DNA of 64,000 bases, taken from the NCBI GenBank assembly GCA_023269235.1, contig JAHFTW010000003.1, positions 21,325 to 85,324 of the forward strand, read 5' to 3'. The position numbers and the translations under genes are program-made. This DNA is from Thermoplasmata archaeon (GTDB lineage: Archaea > Thermoplasmatota > E2 > JACPAO01 > JAHFTW01). Below are positions 1-9,961 of the stretch, piece by piece. Under the pieces are notes generated by a model that had not been told where the DNA came from, made no database searches, and was given only the letters and a program-made list of their open reading frames with translations. The first letter of the stretch is position 1. Every line of letters starts with the position of its first letter.

Positions 1-625
1 CGAATCGTACGAGATGAGCAACTACGCGACTCCCACGGCGCTTCTCCTGGCCGCCGGCCACGAGGCGGCCGCGCCCCTCGTGGACAACGTGGACGCCACC
101 CTCTGGACCCCCGTCATCCTCCTCGGAGCCGCCCCCGCCACCAGCAATGGTGACGGTTTCGTTGCGGAGATTGCGCTCCCCAACGACCCGGTCCCCATGA
201 TGGCGGCCGGCGATGTCGCGGTCACCGTCCTCACGGCCGATGACGCGGGCGTCTTCACGCCCGCCCCCTCGGGCAGCTACAACCTCGTCCTGCAAGTGGA
301 CTGCGGCGCCTTGAACGGCGTCATCAACACGGCTCGGCCGGACACGTGTGCCGGCGGCAGCGACGTCTACTCGCACGCCAAAGTCTACAACTTCCAGGCC
401 ACCGGTTCCGCGGTCACGATCACGGTCTCCCAAGCGGACCTCGACGCCCTGCTCAACGGCCTCCCCGCCGCCGCCCTCCACGTCTTCGTGGAGCGCGGCT
501 CCGGCGAATCGTACGAGATGAGCAACTACGCGACTCCCACGGCGCTTCTCCTGGCCGCCGGCCACGAGGCGGCCGCGCCCCTCGTGGACAACGTGGACGC
601 CACCCTCTGGACCCCCGTCATCCTC
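1..625 (+). repeat. 121-bp perfect direct repeat inside the surface-protein gene (1-121 and 505-625)
   Basis: Bases 1-121 recur without a mismatch at 505-625, an offset of 504 bp (168 codons, in frame). The rest of the domain copies differ clearly, so identity is confined to the end of the repeated domain. This suggests recent duplication or gene conversion within the gene. Confidence 0.9.
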
Positions 626-3600
626 GCGGCGAGTGCCCCCTCGGCCTCGGTCGCCGGTGATGGTCACTACGCGCAGTTTGACATCAACGTCGTGCCCGTC
701 CCGGGCAGCCAGGCCGTCATCCTGCAAGCCGACTCCGCTGGCGATGTGACCATCAAGGGCACCATCTACCAGGGCGCCGGCCTCGACAAGGCCATGGGTA
801 GCGGCCACCACGTGGCCGTCATCCTGGAACAGGACTGCGGTTCCTTGAGCGTCACCACGTTGTGTGACTCCCCGGGCGCGCAGCTCGCGAAGACCGTCAC
901 CGTCACGGACGGCGCCTTCACCGCGACGTTCGCGAAGGCCGACATTGACGCCTTCCTCGACACGGCTCCCGCGACGGTCGTGAACCTCTTCGTCACCTAC
1001 GACGACTGGGTTGGCACCACGCAGGATGCCAGCAGCTACAACACCGTCAGCCAGATCCTCTTCGCGGCCGACCAGAAGGACGCTGCGGACAACCTCGCGG
1101 ACACCACGTTCACGCCCGTCGTCCTCGCCGGCGCCGTCTCTACGGACATCCGGGACACTGTGCCCCAGCCGTTGCGTGGCGTCATTGACGCCCTCTGCGA
1201 CCCGCTCAACATGGTCAATCCCGGATTCACGCCCATCCTGCAGGCCCTCGGCTTTTGCAAGCCAGTCGTCGCCCCTGACACGTTGAGCATCGTCGCGACC
1301 GACAACGCGGCCGGCGAGCCGGACAACAACGGCGAGTTCACCATCCTGCGCACCGGCGACCGGACGGCCGCCAAAACCGTGACGTTCACGGTCGGCGGAG
1401 ACGCCACGCGTGGCGGCGAGACTCCCGACTACGTCCTCGTCTCGGGAACCGACTGCACTCAGCCGGCCATTCTTGCCTCGGGCGACGGCGCGAACCAGGT
1501 CGTCATCGCGGCCGGGTCTTCCTCGGTCAAGGTCACGGTCTGCGTCAAGGATGACCAGATCCAAGAGAGCACTGAGACCGTTACGCTGGACATCTCGGGC
1601 AACACGCCCGTGCCCAACCCCAGCCTGGCCGGTGTCTCCATCACGGACGACGACACGCCCAGCCTCACCATCACGGCGAGCGACGCGTTCGCCGGGGAAC
1701 CCGCCAACAACGGCGAGTTCACCATCACGCGCGCCGGCCCCGGCTCGACGGGTGCCGCCAAGGTCGTCTCTTTCGTCGTGAGCGGGAGCGCCACACGTGA
1801 CACCGACTACACGCTCGTCAGCGGCGCGACCACGATTCCCGCCACCGGCGAGGGTGCCAACCAGGTCACCATTCCCGCAGACGCAGACCACGTCACCGTG
1901 ACCGTCAAGGTCAACGACGACACGGATGCCGAGCCCACGGAGTCCGTGCACCTTGACATCAGCGGAGCCAGCAATGGGGTCCCTGCGGGCGAGCCCAAGT
2001 TCGCCGACGTCTACATCGCCGACGATGACGGGAGCATCACCTGCCCCGCCCCCGTCCCCAGCATGGGCCCCGCACTCCCCACCGACGGGTTCACCGCGAA
2101 GGTGGACGTCGTTGGCGCGACGCTCGTCTCGTCCGCTGCGGCCCTCGTGGCCTCGCCCGATAAGGACGGCGCCATCACCGTCAAGGGGACGTTCTACTGC
2201 AAGTACCCCGCCCCTACCGGCTTCGCGCCGTACCAGAAGGTGCCCGTGTACGCGATCCTCGTCGGCGTTGACGCTGCGACCAAGACGACCACTCGGGTCG
2301 CCGAGGCGGCCGCCACGACGGATATCGCCGGTGTCGCCACCTTCAAGCTGAAGGTCCCGAGCGGCCTGCCCGCGCAGGGCTTCGACCTCTTCGTCGGCAG
2401 CGACGCGGACGGCAGCTCGCGCACGAGCCACCTGTTCCTGCCCAAGGAGATTCTCCTCACGGTGGGAAGCGTCGGGGCGGCCCCCGTCGCCGATGCGCTC
2501 GACTCGGGCGTCGTTACCATGGCGAGCCCCGATGCCTTGAAACTGTTCACGCCCCTGTTCGTCGCGCCATCCGCCGTGGACGCGCTCTGCGGTTCGCCGG
2601 GCGCCGTCGTCTTCCAGACCTTGATGGTCTGCCCCAAACCTGAGACGCCGCTCCCGACAGTGACCATCACCGCGAGCCAGGCCAACGCGGCCGAGCCGAG
2701 CACAAACGGTGAGTTCACCGTGACGCGCACGGGCGCCACGACGGCGCCGTTGACCGTGTCCTACACGGTCGCCGGCACTGCTACCGCAGGCACTGACTAC
2801 ACGGCGCTCAGCGGCACCGTCACGATCCCCGCCGGGCAGACCTCGGCCAAGATCGCCGTGAACGTCATCGACGACAACGCCGTTGAAGGGACCGAGACGG
2901 TCATCACCACGCTCTCGAGCAACGCAGCCTACACCATCGGCACCGGCGCGGCGACGGTGAACATCGCCGACAACGACGTGGCCGCGACCCCGACTGTCAC
3001 GGTGACGGCCAGCGACGCCTTCGCCGACGAGTCTGGCGACCCGGCCACGTTCGCCATCGTGCGCAGCGGCCCGACTGACCAGCCGTTGACGGTCACCTTC
3101 ACACTTGGTGGAACCGCCACCGTGAACGTGGACTACTCCGCCACCCCGCCCGCCCAGGTCGACTTCCCCGTCGGGGCCGACACCGTCCAGGTGCTCATCG
3201 CCCCCGCGCAGGATGGCCTCAAGGAGGGTCCCGAGACGGTCGTGCTCACCCTGGCGAACGCACCCGGGTACACGGTCGGCTCGCCGGCCTCCGCGACCGC
3301 GACGATTGCCGACGATGATCTCGCCACGGTCAAGGTGACCGCCACCGACCCCAACGCGGCCGAGGAGGGAGCCTCCAACACCGGCACGTTCACCTTCGAG
3401 CGCAACGCGGTCGGTCTCAACGAGGACCTCACTGTGCGCTACACGGTGTCGGGCACGGCCACCTCGGGCATCGACTACCAGGCCCTCACCGGCACGGCCG
3501 TCATCCCCGCCGGCGTCACCGTCATGACCGTGACCGTCACCCCCATTGACGACTCCATACCGGACAACGGGGAGACGGTCGTCGTGACCATCGCGGCCGA

Positions 3601-4570
3601 CGCTGCCTATGCCATTGGCTCCCCGGCCAGCGCGACCGTCACCATCAGCGACAACGACGTCGCGGCGCTGGACGCGGACCACGACGGCGTCACGGACGCC
3701 AGCGACAACTGCATCAATGTCGCCAACCCGGACCAGGCGGACCTGGACCACGACGGCATCGGCGACGCATGCGACTCCGACATCGACGGAGACGGCCTCT
3801 CCAACACCGACGAGGCGGCCCGCGGCACGAACCCGCGCCTTGCCGACACGGACGGCGACGGCATCCCCGACGGCAAGGAGGTCCAGCTGGGGACCAACCC
3901 GCTCGACCGCTTCAGCCCCGACTTCCGCGCCAAGGACCTTGTCGCGGCGAACAACGGCAACGGCATCGTCCTGACGTGGACCGTCAGCTCCCTGGCGGAC
4001 GCGAAGGAGTTCCTCATCTGGCGCTTCTCGAGCCCCGTCCTCATCGCGACCATCCCCGCGGTGGACGGCCAGTCCAGCTACGCCTTCACCGATACGGGCT
4101 TCCCCGGCGGCGACCACCACTACGAGGTCCAGACGGTGCTCAAGTCCGACAACTCGACTGGCACCCCGGGCTACCAGGCCGCGGACGGCTCGGCGACGGC
4201 GCAACTCGACTTCCCCGTCTGCCAGGTCCTCACGAAGGACACGGACGGCGACGGCATCTGCGACGCCTTCGAGGCCCAGCTGGGCACCGACCCCAACGTC
4301 GCCGACTCGGACGGCGACGGCGTCCCCGACGGCGCCGAACTCCAGCAGGGCCGCGACCCTCTCGCGGGCACGGCGGTCTCCGCGAACGGCCTGACGCCCA
4401 TCGGCGGCTCGGGCGGCTCCGGCGGCGCCGGCTCGGCCAGCTCGACCACGACCGGCTTCGGGACGACCATCCCGATGGCCATCGGCATCGTCCTGCTCGT
4501 CGCGCTCCTGGCCTTCGGGTCGGTCGCCGGCGTGCTCGGCCTGCGCCGCAAGCCCGTCGCCGCCGTCTAG
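1..4570 (+). CDS. Giant surface protein with Calx-beta and thrombospondin type 3 repeats, 5' end outside window
   Basis: The frame is open to the first base and the ATG at 14 lies inside a repeated segment, so the true start is upstream. The visible 1,500 residues hold two copies of a ~165-residue secreted domain, two Calx-beta domains (about residues 425-660), a Cys-containing domain, three more Calx-beta domains (about 880-1215, each ending in a 'DNDVAA/DDDLAT'-like strand), thrombospondin type 3 Ca-binding repeats (DxDxDG runs near 1218-1290), an FN3-like segment, a second DxDGDG cluster, a Gly/Ser linker and a C-terminal membrane helix followed by RRK. It is inferred to be a Ca-stabilised, cell-surface-anchored adhesion or S-layer-type protein. 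Domain calls rest on sequence pattern; the ligand is unknown. Confidence 0.85.
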   Translation, partial: ESYEMSNYATPTALLLAAGHEAAAPLVDNVDATLWTPVILLGAAPATSNGDGFVAEIALPNDPVPMMAAGDVAVTVLTADDAGVFTPAPSGSYNLVLQVDCGALNGVINTARPDTCAGGSDVYSHAKVYNFQATGSAVTITVSQADLDALLNGLPAAALHVFVERGSGESYEMSNYATPTALLLAAGHEAAAPLVDNVDATLWTPVILAASAPSASVAGDGHYAQFDINVVPVPGSQAVILQADSAGDVTIKGTIYQGAGLDKAMGSGHHVAVILEQDCGSLSVTTLCDSPGAQLAKTVTVTDGAFTATFAKADIDAFLDTAPATVVNLFVTYDDWVGTTQDASSYNTVSQILFAADQKDAADNLADTTFTPVVLAGAVSTDIRDTVPQPLRGVIDALCDPLNMVNPGFTPILQALGFCKPVVAPDTLSIVATDNAAGEPDNNGEFTILRTGDRTAAKTVTFTVGGDATRGGETPDYVLVSGTDCTQPAILASGDGANQVVIAAGSSSVKVTVCVKDDQIQESTETVTLDISGNTPVPNPSLAGVSITDDDTPSLTITASDAFAGEPANNGEFTITRAGPGSTGAAKVVSFVVSGSATRDTDYTLVSGATTIPATGEGANQVTIPADADHVTVTVKVNDDTDAEPTESVHLDISGASNGVPAGEPKFADVYIADDDGSITCPAPVPSMGPALPTDGFTAKVDVVGATLVSSAAALVASPDKDGAITVKGTFYCKYPAPTGFAPYQKVPVYAILVGVDAATKTTTRVAEAAATTDIAGVATFKLKVPSGLPAQGFDLFVGSDADGSSRTSHLFLPKEILLTVGSVGAAPVADALDSGVVTMASPDALKLFTPLFVAPSAVDALCGSPGAVVFQTLMVCPKPETPLPTVTITASQANAAEPSTNGEFTVTRTGATTAPLTVSYTVAGTATAGTDYTALSGTVTIPAGQTSAKIAVNVIDDNAVEGTETVITTLSSNAAYTIGTGAATVNIADNDVAATPTVTVTASDAFADESGDPATFAIVRSGPTDQPLTVTFTLGGTATVNVDYSATPPAQVDFPVGADTVQVLIAPAQDGLKEGPETVVLTLANAPGYTVGSPASATATIADDDLATVKVTATDPNAAEEGASNTGTFTFERNAVGLNEDLTVRYTVSGTATSGIDYQALTGTAVIPAGVTVMTVTVTPIDDSIPDNGETVVVTIAADAAYAIGSPASATVTISDNDVAALDADHDGVTDASDNCINVANPDQADLDHDGIGDACDSDIDGDGLSNTDEAARGTNPRLADTDGDGIPDGKEVQLGTNPLDRFSPDFRAKDLVAANNGNGIVLTWTVSSLADAKEFLIWRFSSPVLIATIPAVDGQSSYAFTDTGFPGGDHHYEVQTVLKSDNSTGTPGYQAADGSATAQLDFPVCQVLTKDTDGDGICDAFEAQLGTDPNVADSDGDGVPDGAELQQGRDPLAGTAVSANGLTPIGGSGGSGGAGSASSTTTGFGTTIPMAIGIVLLVALLAFGSVAGVLGLRRKPVAAV

Positions 4571-4701
4571 CGCCGACAGCATCCCTCTTCCCCTCCTTCT
4601 CACTTTTTCGTTTTCGTCGTTGTTCTCGTGCGTCTCTTCTGCGCCCATCGCGCCTGATTTTTTCCTGTTTGACCTCGTCTCCACAGGAGCGTTCTTGCCC
4701 T

Positions 4702-4711
4702 GTTTTTATAA
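4702..4711 (+). promoter_or_regulatory. TATA box for the two-helix zinc-ribbon gene
   Basis: The sequence gtttttataa lies about 27 nt before the GTG at 4735, the spacing expected for a leaderless archaeal transcript. Confidence 0.6.
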
Positions 4712-4734
4712 TGGGGTCATCATAGGTTGCGCTT

Positions 4735-5115
4735 GTGCCACAGGAGGAGACCGTCCATCCACGCGGTTTGTCCCCTGGCAAGACGGTCACGACCATCGTG
4801 GTCCTTGGCGTCCTCGGCGTTTTCGCCTTCCTGCTTCTCACGGACGTCCTGTTCCGCTTCGCCCACCCGTGGTTCGGCCGCCTGACCACCGTCCTCACCC
4901 AGGCCCAATGGGTCACCATCCTGCTGGTCTTCCTGCTCGCGCTCGTCACCATCGCCGTGGCGCTGGTCTTCGCCCTCCGCCAGGACCAGACCACCCTCGT
5001 CCAGCTCCGCTGCCCCTCCTGTGAGCAGACCTTCGAGCAGACCCTCGCCGAACTCGACGAATCCGGCCGCCTGGAATGCCCCTTCTGTGGCACCCAAGGC
5101 CGCCTCCCCCGCTAG
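4735..5115 (+). CDS. Two-helix membrane protein with C-terminal zinc ribbon
   Basis: This 126-residue protein has two predicted membrane helices (about 17-41 and 58-82) and a cytoplasmic tail carrying CPSC and CPFC about 22 residues apart, a zinc-ribbon pattern. I start it at GTG 4735 because a TATA box sits 27 nt upstream. The same style of C-terminal zinc ribbon ends the next gene, the giant TIG-repeat protein, which suggests a shared cytoplasmic partner. I recognise no named family. Function unknown. Confidence 0.75.
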   Translation: MPQEETVHPRGLSPGKTVTTIVVLGVLGVFAFLLLTDVLFRFAHPWFGRLTTVLTQAQWVTILLVFLLALVTIAVALVFALRQDQTTLVQLRCPSCEQTFEQTLAELDESGRLECPFCGTQGRLPR

Positions 5116-5131
5116 CAAAGCGCTTCGGTGA

Positions 5132-5140
5132 TGATATAAG
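5132..5140 (+). promoter_or_regulatory. TATA box for the TIG-repeat protein
   Basis: tgatataag lies in the 86-nt gap between the zinc-ribbon gene and ATG 5202. It predicts transcription starting near 5160 and a leader of about 40 nt. Confidence 0.5.
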
Positions 5141-5201
5141 GGCCCCCAGGGTTGGGCGACACGATAGCGTTGGCTTTCGCCGACCCCCATTGAGGACGAC
5201 C

Positions 5202-8200
5202 ATGACGACCCCCCGCCCCGCCGGCCGCACGACGAGCGCGCTCTGCGCCAGCCTCCTGATCCTCGCCCAGCTTGCCGTGCTGGTCTCGCTTGCCCCGCTC
5301 GCCGCGGCTGGCCCCGTCGTCACCGGCGTGGCCCCCACCTCGGGCAGCACGAACGGCGGCACGTCCATCACCGTCACGGGCACCGGCTTCGTCTCCGGGG
5401 CCCATGTCACGGTCGGCGGCACGGCCGCGACAAGCATCGCGGTCGGAAGCGCCACGACCCTCACATTCGTGTCGCCTCCGCACGCGGCCGGCGCCGTGGA
5501 CGTAATCGTTACGAACTCCGATGGCCAGGCGACCACGTTCACGAACGGATTCACTTACTCTGCAGCGGCCGCCCCCACCATCACCAGCATCGCCCCTGCT
5601 TCCGGCACGGCCAACGGGGGCACAACTGTCACCATCGCCGGCACCAACTTCGTCGCGGGCGCCACCGTGGTCATCGGCGGCTCCAAGGCGACCGTCATCG
5701 CGGTCGCGAGCAACGCCATCTCCGCCGAGACCACCGGCCACGCGGGCGGCGCCGCGACCGTCAGCGTCGTGGTGACAAACCCCGACGGGCTGTCTCCCGC
5801 CACGCTCACCAACGGATTCGCCTACAGCACGGCAGCTGTCCCCACGCTCACCACACTCTCAGCCACGTCCGGGCCGAGCAACGGCGGCACCTCCGTCGTC
5901 CTCACTGGAACGAACCTCGCCCCTGGCGCCCTCGTCAGCTTCGGCGGCACGCTCGCCGCCTCGGTCACCTACAGCAGCTCCACCTCCATCACGGCGGTCA
6001 CCCCGGCCAAGGCAGCCGCTTCCGCAGCGGTCCTCATCACGAACCCAGACGGGCAGACGACGAGCGCCACGCCCGCCACCTTCTCTTTCGTCGCCCCCTT
6101 GCCGGCCGAGAAGCCGACCGTGACCGCTGTTCTCGCCGTCGGCTCCACGGCCACCCCCGCAACCGGCTCCACGCTCGGCGGCACCACGCTTTCCATCACG
6201 GGCACCAACTTCCATACGGGCTCCAACGCCAAGCCGGTCGTCCGTCTTAGCGACACTGCGGACTGCCCGACGCTCGTCACGACGTTCCCTGTTGCCGACG
6301 CCGATGTCACAGTCACGAGCTCCACCTCGCTCACCGTCAAGACCCCGGCAGGCACCGGCACAGCCCTGCGCGTCTGCGTGTTCAACCCGACGTACGCCGT
6401 CGCCGTGGACGCCAACGCGCTCGGCCAGCTCAACGGCGCGTTCACCTACGTCGCCCCGGTCCGCCTCGACTCCATCTCGGCTTCCACGGGCCCCTCGGCC
6501 GGCGGTACGTCGTTGACGTTCACGGGCGCCGGCTTCCCTGCATCTGGCCCGGGGGCGGTCGCGCCGACCATCCGCTTCGGCGGCGTCCTTGTCCCCGTTG
6601 CTGATATCACGCTCGGCACGGCGACCACAATCACGTCGGTCCTTGCACCGCCCCACGCCGTTGGGACCGTGACCATCGAGGTGGTTCTTGCCAACGGCGT
6701 CGGCACCACGCTTTCGGGTGCCTACACCTACACGGCCTCCGCCGCCCCGGTCCTCACCTCGGCCTCGCCCACCACGGGGAACACTAACGGCGGCACCGTT
6801 GTCACCTTGACTGGCACTGGCTTCCAGGTGGACGCCGACTTCCTGCCGACGGTCACTGTCGGCGGCGTCGCCGCCCTGGTCTGCACGGCGGCCGGGTTCG
6901 CCGGGACGACCGCCATCACAGGCTGCGCCGCGCCGACCTCTGTTTCCCTGAAGATTGTAAGCCCCGCCCGGACGTCGAGCGCAGTCGCCGCAAACCAAGC
7001 CATCCGCGTGACGAACGCGGACGGACAGACGGTTGTGTCGGACGCCACCGACAACTCGGATGACTTCGACTACACGGCCGCCACGGCGCCGGCAATCACC
7101 GCCCTCAGTGGCGCCTGCATCACGACGCCCCCCTGCTCGACGAACGGTGGCGACACGATTCTCATCACGGGGTCCGCCTTCCACGCGGTCGCAAACCAGA
7201 AACCCACTGTGACGGTCGGCGGCACCGCGGTCCTACCGGCGGCCGTGACGGTCGCCACCAGCAGCTCCATCACCATTGTGACCCCCGCCCACGCAGCGGG
7301 CACGGCCCTTGATGTGTTCGTGACGAACCCGGATGCCCAGGCCACCCCGCAACCCACTCCGGCCACGGCCAACGACCTTGCCATTGTGGCCGCCTCCGCG
7401 CCCACGGTCACCGGGCTGTCCTCCACATCCGGCTCGGCCAACGGCGGCACGATCCTGACCATCACCGGCACCAATTTCGGGCCGGTCACAGCCGCAGGCG
7501 CCCCCACGGTCACCATCGGCGGGAATGTTGCCACGGTTTGTACCTCGGCCGGCTTTGTCGGAACCGTTGCTGTTACTGGCTGCGGAACCCCTTCCGCCAC
7601 CTCGCTGAGCATCATCATCCCGGGCCACGCCCCCGGCCTCGTCTCCGTCGTGGTGACGAACCAGGACGCCCAGACGGTGACCTTCACCAGCAGCTACACC
7701 TACAGCCCCTTCGGCGCGGCCCCCACCTTGACGGCAATCTCGTCGGCGACCGGCTCCGCGACGGGCGGCTACTTCCTTGCGCTGACCGGCACCGGTTTCC
7801 CCGGTGCGCCCCCGGGTTTGGCTCCTACAGTCACCGTCGGCGGCACTTCCGCGACGGTCTGCACCGGGACGGACCTTGCCGGATACACGACCGTTACGGG
7901 CTGCGTTGCCCCCGTCTCGACGACGCAGGTCACCATCCGGGTGCCGGTCCACGCCGCCGGAACAGCGACCATCGTGCTTAGCAACCCGGATGGTCAGTCC
8001 GCCAGTCTGGGCAACTCGTTCCGTTACATCGTCGCGGCTCCGACAATCGCGTCGATCTCGCCGGTCAGCGGCTCGGCCAACGGCGGCACAGCCTTGACGA
8101 TTACTGGCACCGGCTTCGACACCTCCGTCAAGCCGACAACGCTCGTCGACTCCACCGTCGCCCTCATCGGAACCGTTACGGCGACCACCATTGCCGCGAC

Positions 8201-9824
8201 CGCCCCGGTCCACGCTGTTGGGGTCGTGAACCTGGTCGCCATTGACGCCGACGGGCAGACGGCCACCCTGAAGGGCGGCTATACTTACACCTTCGCGCAG
8301 GCCCTCGCCTTCACCTCGATCGCCCCGGCCGCCGGTTCTGTGAACGGCGGAACGACGGTCACGATCGTCGGGAACGGCTTCGCCCCCGGCGCCACAGTCG
8401 CGTTCGACAGCGCAACCGCCACGGTGACCAGCGCCGCCAACGGCCAGCTTGTCTTCGTGACGCCCAACGTCGCGAAGTTCACGACCGCCGGCGACCGGAG
8501 GCTCGGACCGCACACGGTGGTCATCACGAACCCGGATGGCCAGGCGCTCACCCTGACCGACAAGTTCGCCTTCACCGCCGTCGCCGGCCCCGTCGTCTCG
8601 TCAGTCAACCCGACGACCGGCCCTGCCGCGGGCGGAACCTCCATCACCATCACGGGCAGCAACTTCGCGTCCGGCGCGACCGTCACGGTCGGCGGCGCGG
8701 CCTGCACGACCCCTGTGGTGACCGGCACGACCAGCATCACCTGCACGACGCCCTCGGGCGCCGCCGGCGCGGTCGCCATCGCCGTCACCGTGGCCGGACA
8801 GACCGGCAGCCTCGCCAACGCGTTCACCTACACGGGCACCGGTCCCGCCCCGACCATCACGGCCATCTCGCCGACCTCCGGCCTCATCGCCGGCGGTACC
8901 TCAGTGACCCTCACGGGCACGAATTTCGCCTCGGGCGCCACCGTCAAGTTCGACACGTCGGACTGCACGGCCGTCGCCGTGACTGGCACGACTTCGATCA
9001 CCTGCACGACGCCGGCCCACGCGGCTGGCGCGGTCACGGTGACGGTCACCGTCGGCACGCAGACCGCTACCACGACGTACACCTACACGACGACCACGTC
9101 CACCACGTCGTCCACGACGTCGAGCACCACGACGACAACCTCCACGACCGGCACCTCGACGAGCTCGACCGGGACCGTCAGCCCGAGCACGATCAACACC
9201 CTGAACGGGCAGATCGTGACAAAGGTCACCCGCGATGGCAGCACCAACGTCATCTCCTGGACGCTGCCCACGACGGGCCTGCCGCAGGCCGTCGCCGGCG
9301 TGCAGGTGTTCCGCTCGAACAGCCCCTACGTCCTGGTGGCGAGCTTCGACGCTGGCACGACCGCCTACAACGCGGGCACCTACACGGACTCCTCCACGCA
9401 GGCGCTCGAGACGAGCAAGTACCTCGTGACGATGTTCTTCGGCAAGACGGCGGCGCTGGGTTTCAAGGACTCCAGCAACCTGCCCGACACCGCGGACTTC
9501 CCCGGCACCGCCGTGGGCACCACGAGCAGCACCTCGTCCGGCCTGCCCGCGTACGCCATCGCCCTCATCGTGGCGGCGGTCGTTCTCCTCGCGGTCCTGG
9601 TCATCGTGCTTGTGGTGCGCTCGCGCCGCACGGCCCCCACCGTCGCGTGGGAGGACCCGCAGCAGGCCGCCGGCTGGACCAACGAGCAAGCCGTCGCCCC
9701 TGAGGCCTCCGCTGAGACCCACACACTGCAGTGCCCGGCCTGCGCCACGCAGTTCACGGCCACCGGCTCCAAGCCGCTGACCACGACCTGCCCCGGCTGC
9801 AACCGCACCGGCATCTTGCGCTAG
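5202..9824 (+). CDS. Giant IPT/TIG-repeat surface protein with cytoplasmic zinc ribbon
   Basis: 1,540 residues from ATG 5202, which begins a clear signal peptide (RR near residue 10, hydrophobic 13-36, AAAG). I count 13 IPT/TIG domains, each with a signature like 'PTxGxxNGGTxxTxTGTxF'. They are followed by a Thr/Ser-rich linker (near residues 1293-1322), an FN3-like domain, a membrane helix (about 1440-1465) and a cytoplasmic tail with CPAC...CPGC. The upstream open frame to 5076 overlaps the previous gene and is ignored. IPT/TIG arrays are Ig-like rods in surface and adhesion proteins. The intracellular zinc ribbon on such a rod is unusual and could relay an outside signal (inference). Confidence 0.88.
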   Translation: MTTPRPAGRTTSALCASLLILAQLAVLVSLAPLAAAGPVVTGVAPTSGSTNGGTSITVTGTGFVSGAHVTVGGTAATSIAVGSATTLTFVSPPHAAGAVDVIVTNSDGQATTFTNGFTYSAAAAPTITSIAPASGTANGGTTVTIAGTNFVAGATVVIGGSKATVIAVASNAISAETTGHAGGAATVSVVVTNPDGLSPATLTNGFAYSTAAVPTLTTLSATSGPSNGGTSVVLTGTNLAPGALVSFGGTLAASVTYSSSTSITAVTPAKAAASAAVLITNPDGQTTSATPATFSFVAPLPAEKPTVTAVLAVGSTATPATGSTLGGTTLSITGTNFHTGSNAKPVVRLSDTADCPTLVTTFPVADADVTVTSSTSLTVKTPAGTGTALRVCVFNPTYAVAVDANALGQLNGAFTYVAPVRLDSISASTGPSAGGTSLTFTGAGFPASGPGAVAPTIRFGGVLVPVADITLGTATTITSVLAPPHAVGTVTIEVVLANGVGTTLSGAYTYTASAAPVLTSASPTTGNTNGGTVVTLTGTGFQVDADFLPTVTVGGVAALVCTAAGFAGTTAITGCAAPTSVSLKIVSPARTSSAVAANQAIRVTNADGQTVVSDATDNSDDFDYTAATAPAITALSGACITTPPCSTNGGDTILITGSAFHAVANQKPTVTVGGTAVLPAAVTVATSSSITIVTPAHAAGTALDVFVTNPDAQATPQPTPATANDLAIVAASAPTVTGLSSTSGSANGGTILTITGTNFGPVTAAGAPTVTIGGNVATVCTSAGFVGTVAVTGCGTPSATSLSIIIPGHAPGLVSVVVTNQDAQTVTFTSSYTYSPFGAAPTLTAISSATGSATGGYFLALTGTGFPGAPPGLAPTVTVGGTSATVCTGTDLAGYTTVTGCVAPVSTTQVTIRVPVHAAGTATIVLSNPDGQSASLGNSFRYIVAAPTIASISPVSGSANGGTALTITGTGFDTSVKPTTLVDSTVALIGTVTATTIAATAPVHAVGVVNLVAIDADGQTATLKGGYTYTFAQALAFTSIAPAAGSVNGGTTVTIVGNGFAPGATVAFDSATATVTSAANGQLVFVTPNVAKFTTAGDRRLGPHTVVITNPDGQALTLTDKFAFTAVAGPVVSSVNPTTGPAAGGTSITITGSNFASGATVTVGGAACTTPVVTGTTSITCTTPSGAAGAVAIAVTVAGQTGSLANAFTYTGTGPAPTITAISPTSGLIAGGTSVTLTGTNFASGATVKFDTSDCTAVAVTGTTSITCTTPAHAAGAVTVTVTVGTQTATTTYTYTTTTSTTSSTTSSTTTTTSTTGTSTSSTGTVSPSTINTLNGQIVTKVTRDGSTNVISWTLPTTGLPQAVAGVQVFRSNSPYVLVASFDAGTTAYNAGTYTDSSTQALETSKYLVTMFFGKTAALGFKDSSNLPDTADFPGTAVGTTSSTSSGLPAYAIALIVAAVVLLAVLVIVLVVRSRRTAPTVAWEDPQQAAGWTNEQAVAPEASAETHTLQCPACATQFTATGSKPLTTTCPGCNRTGILR

Positions 9825-9961
9825 GCGCAGGCGGCGTTCCTTCCCCCTTTCTCCTTCCTTCTCCTTCCTTTCTTTGGCCTGATTGTCCCAGCCAGGGCGC
9901 ATTCGGGAGGGCTGTCCAGCCGGCGCGGCAACTCCAAGAGCGTCGTTCGCGTGACGCGCGC

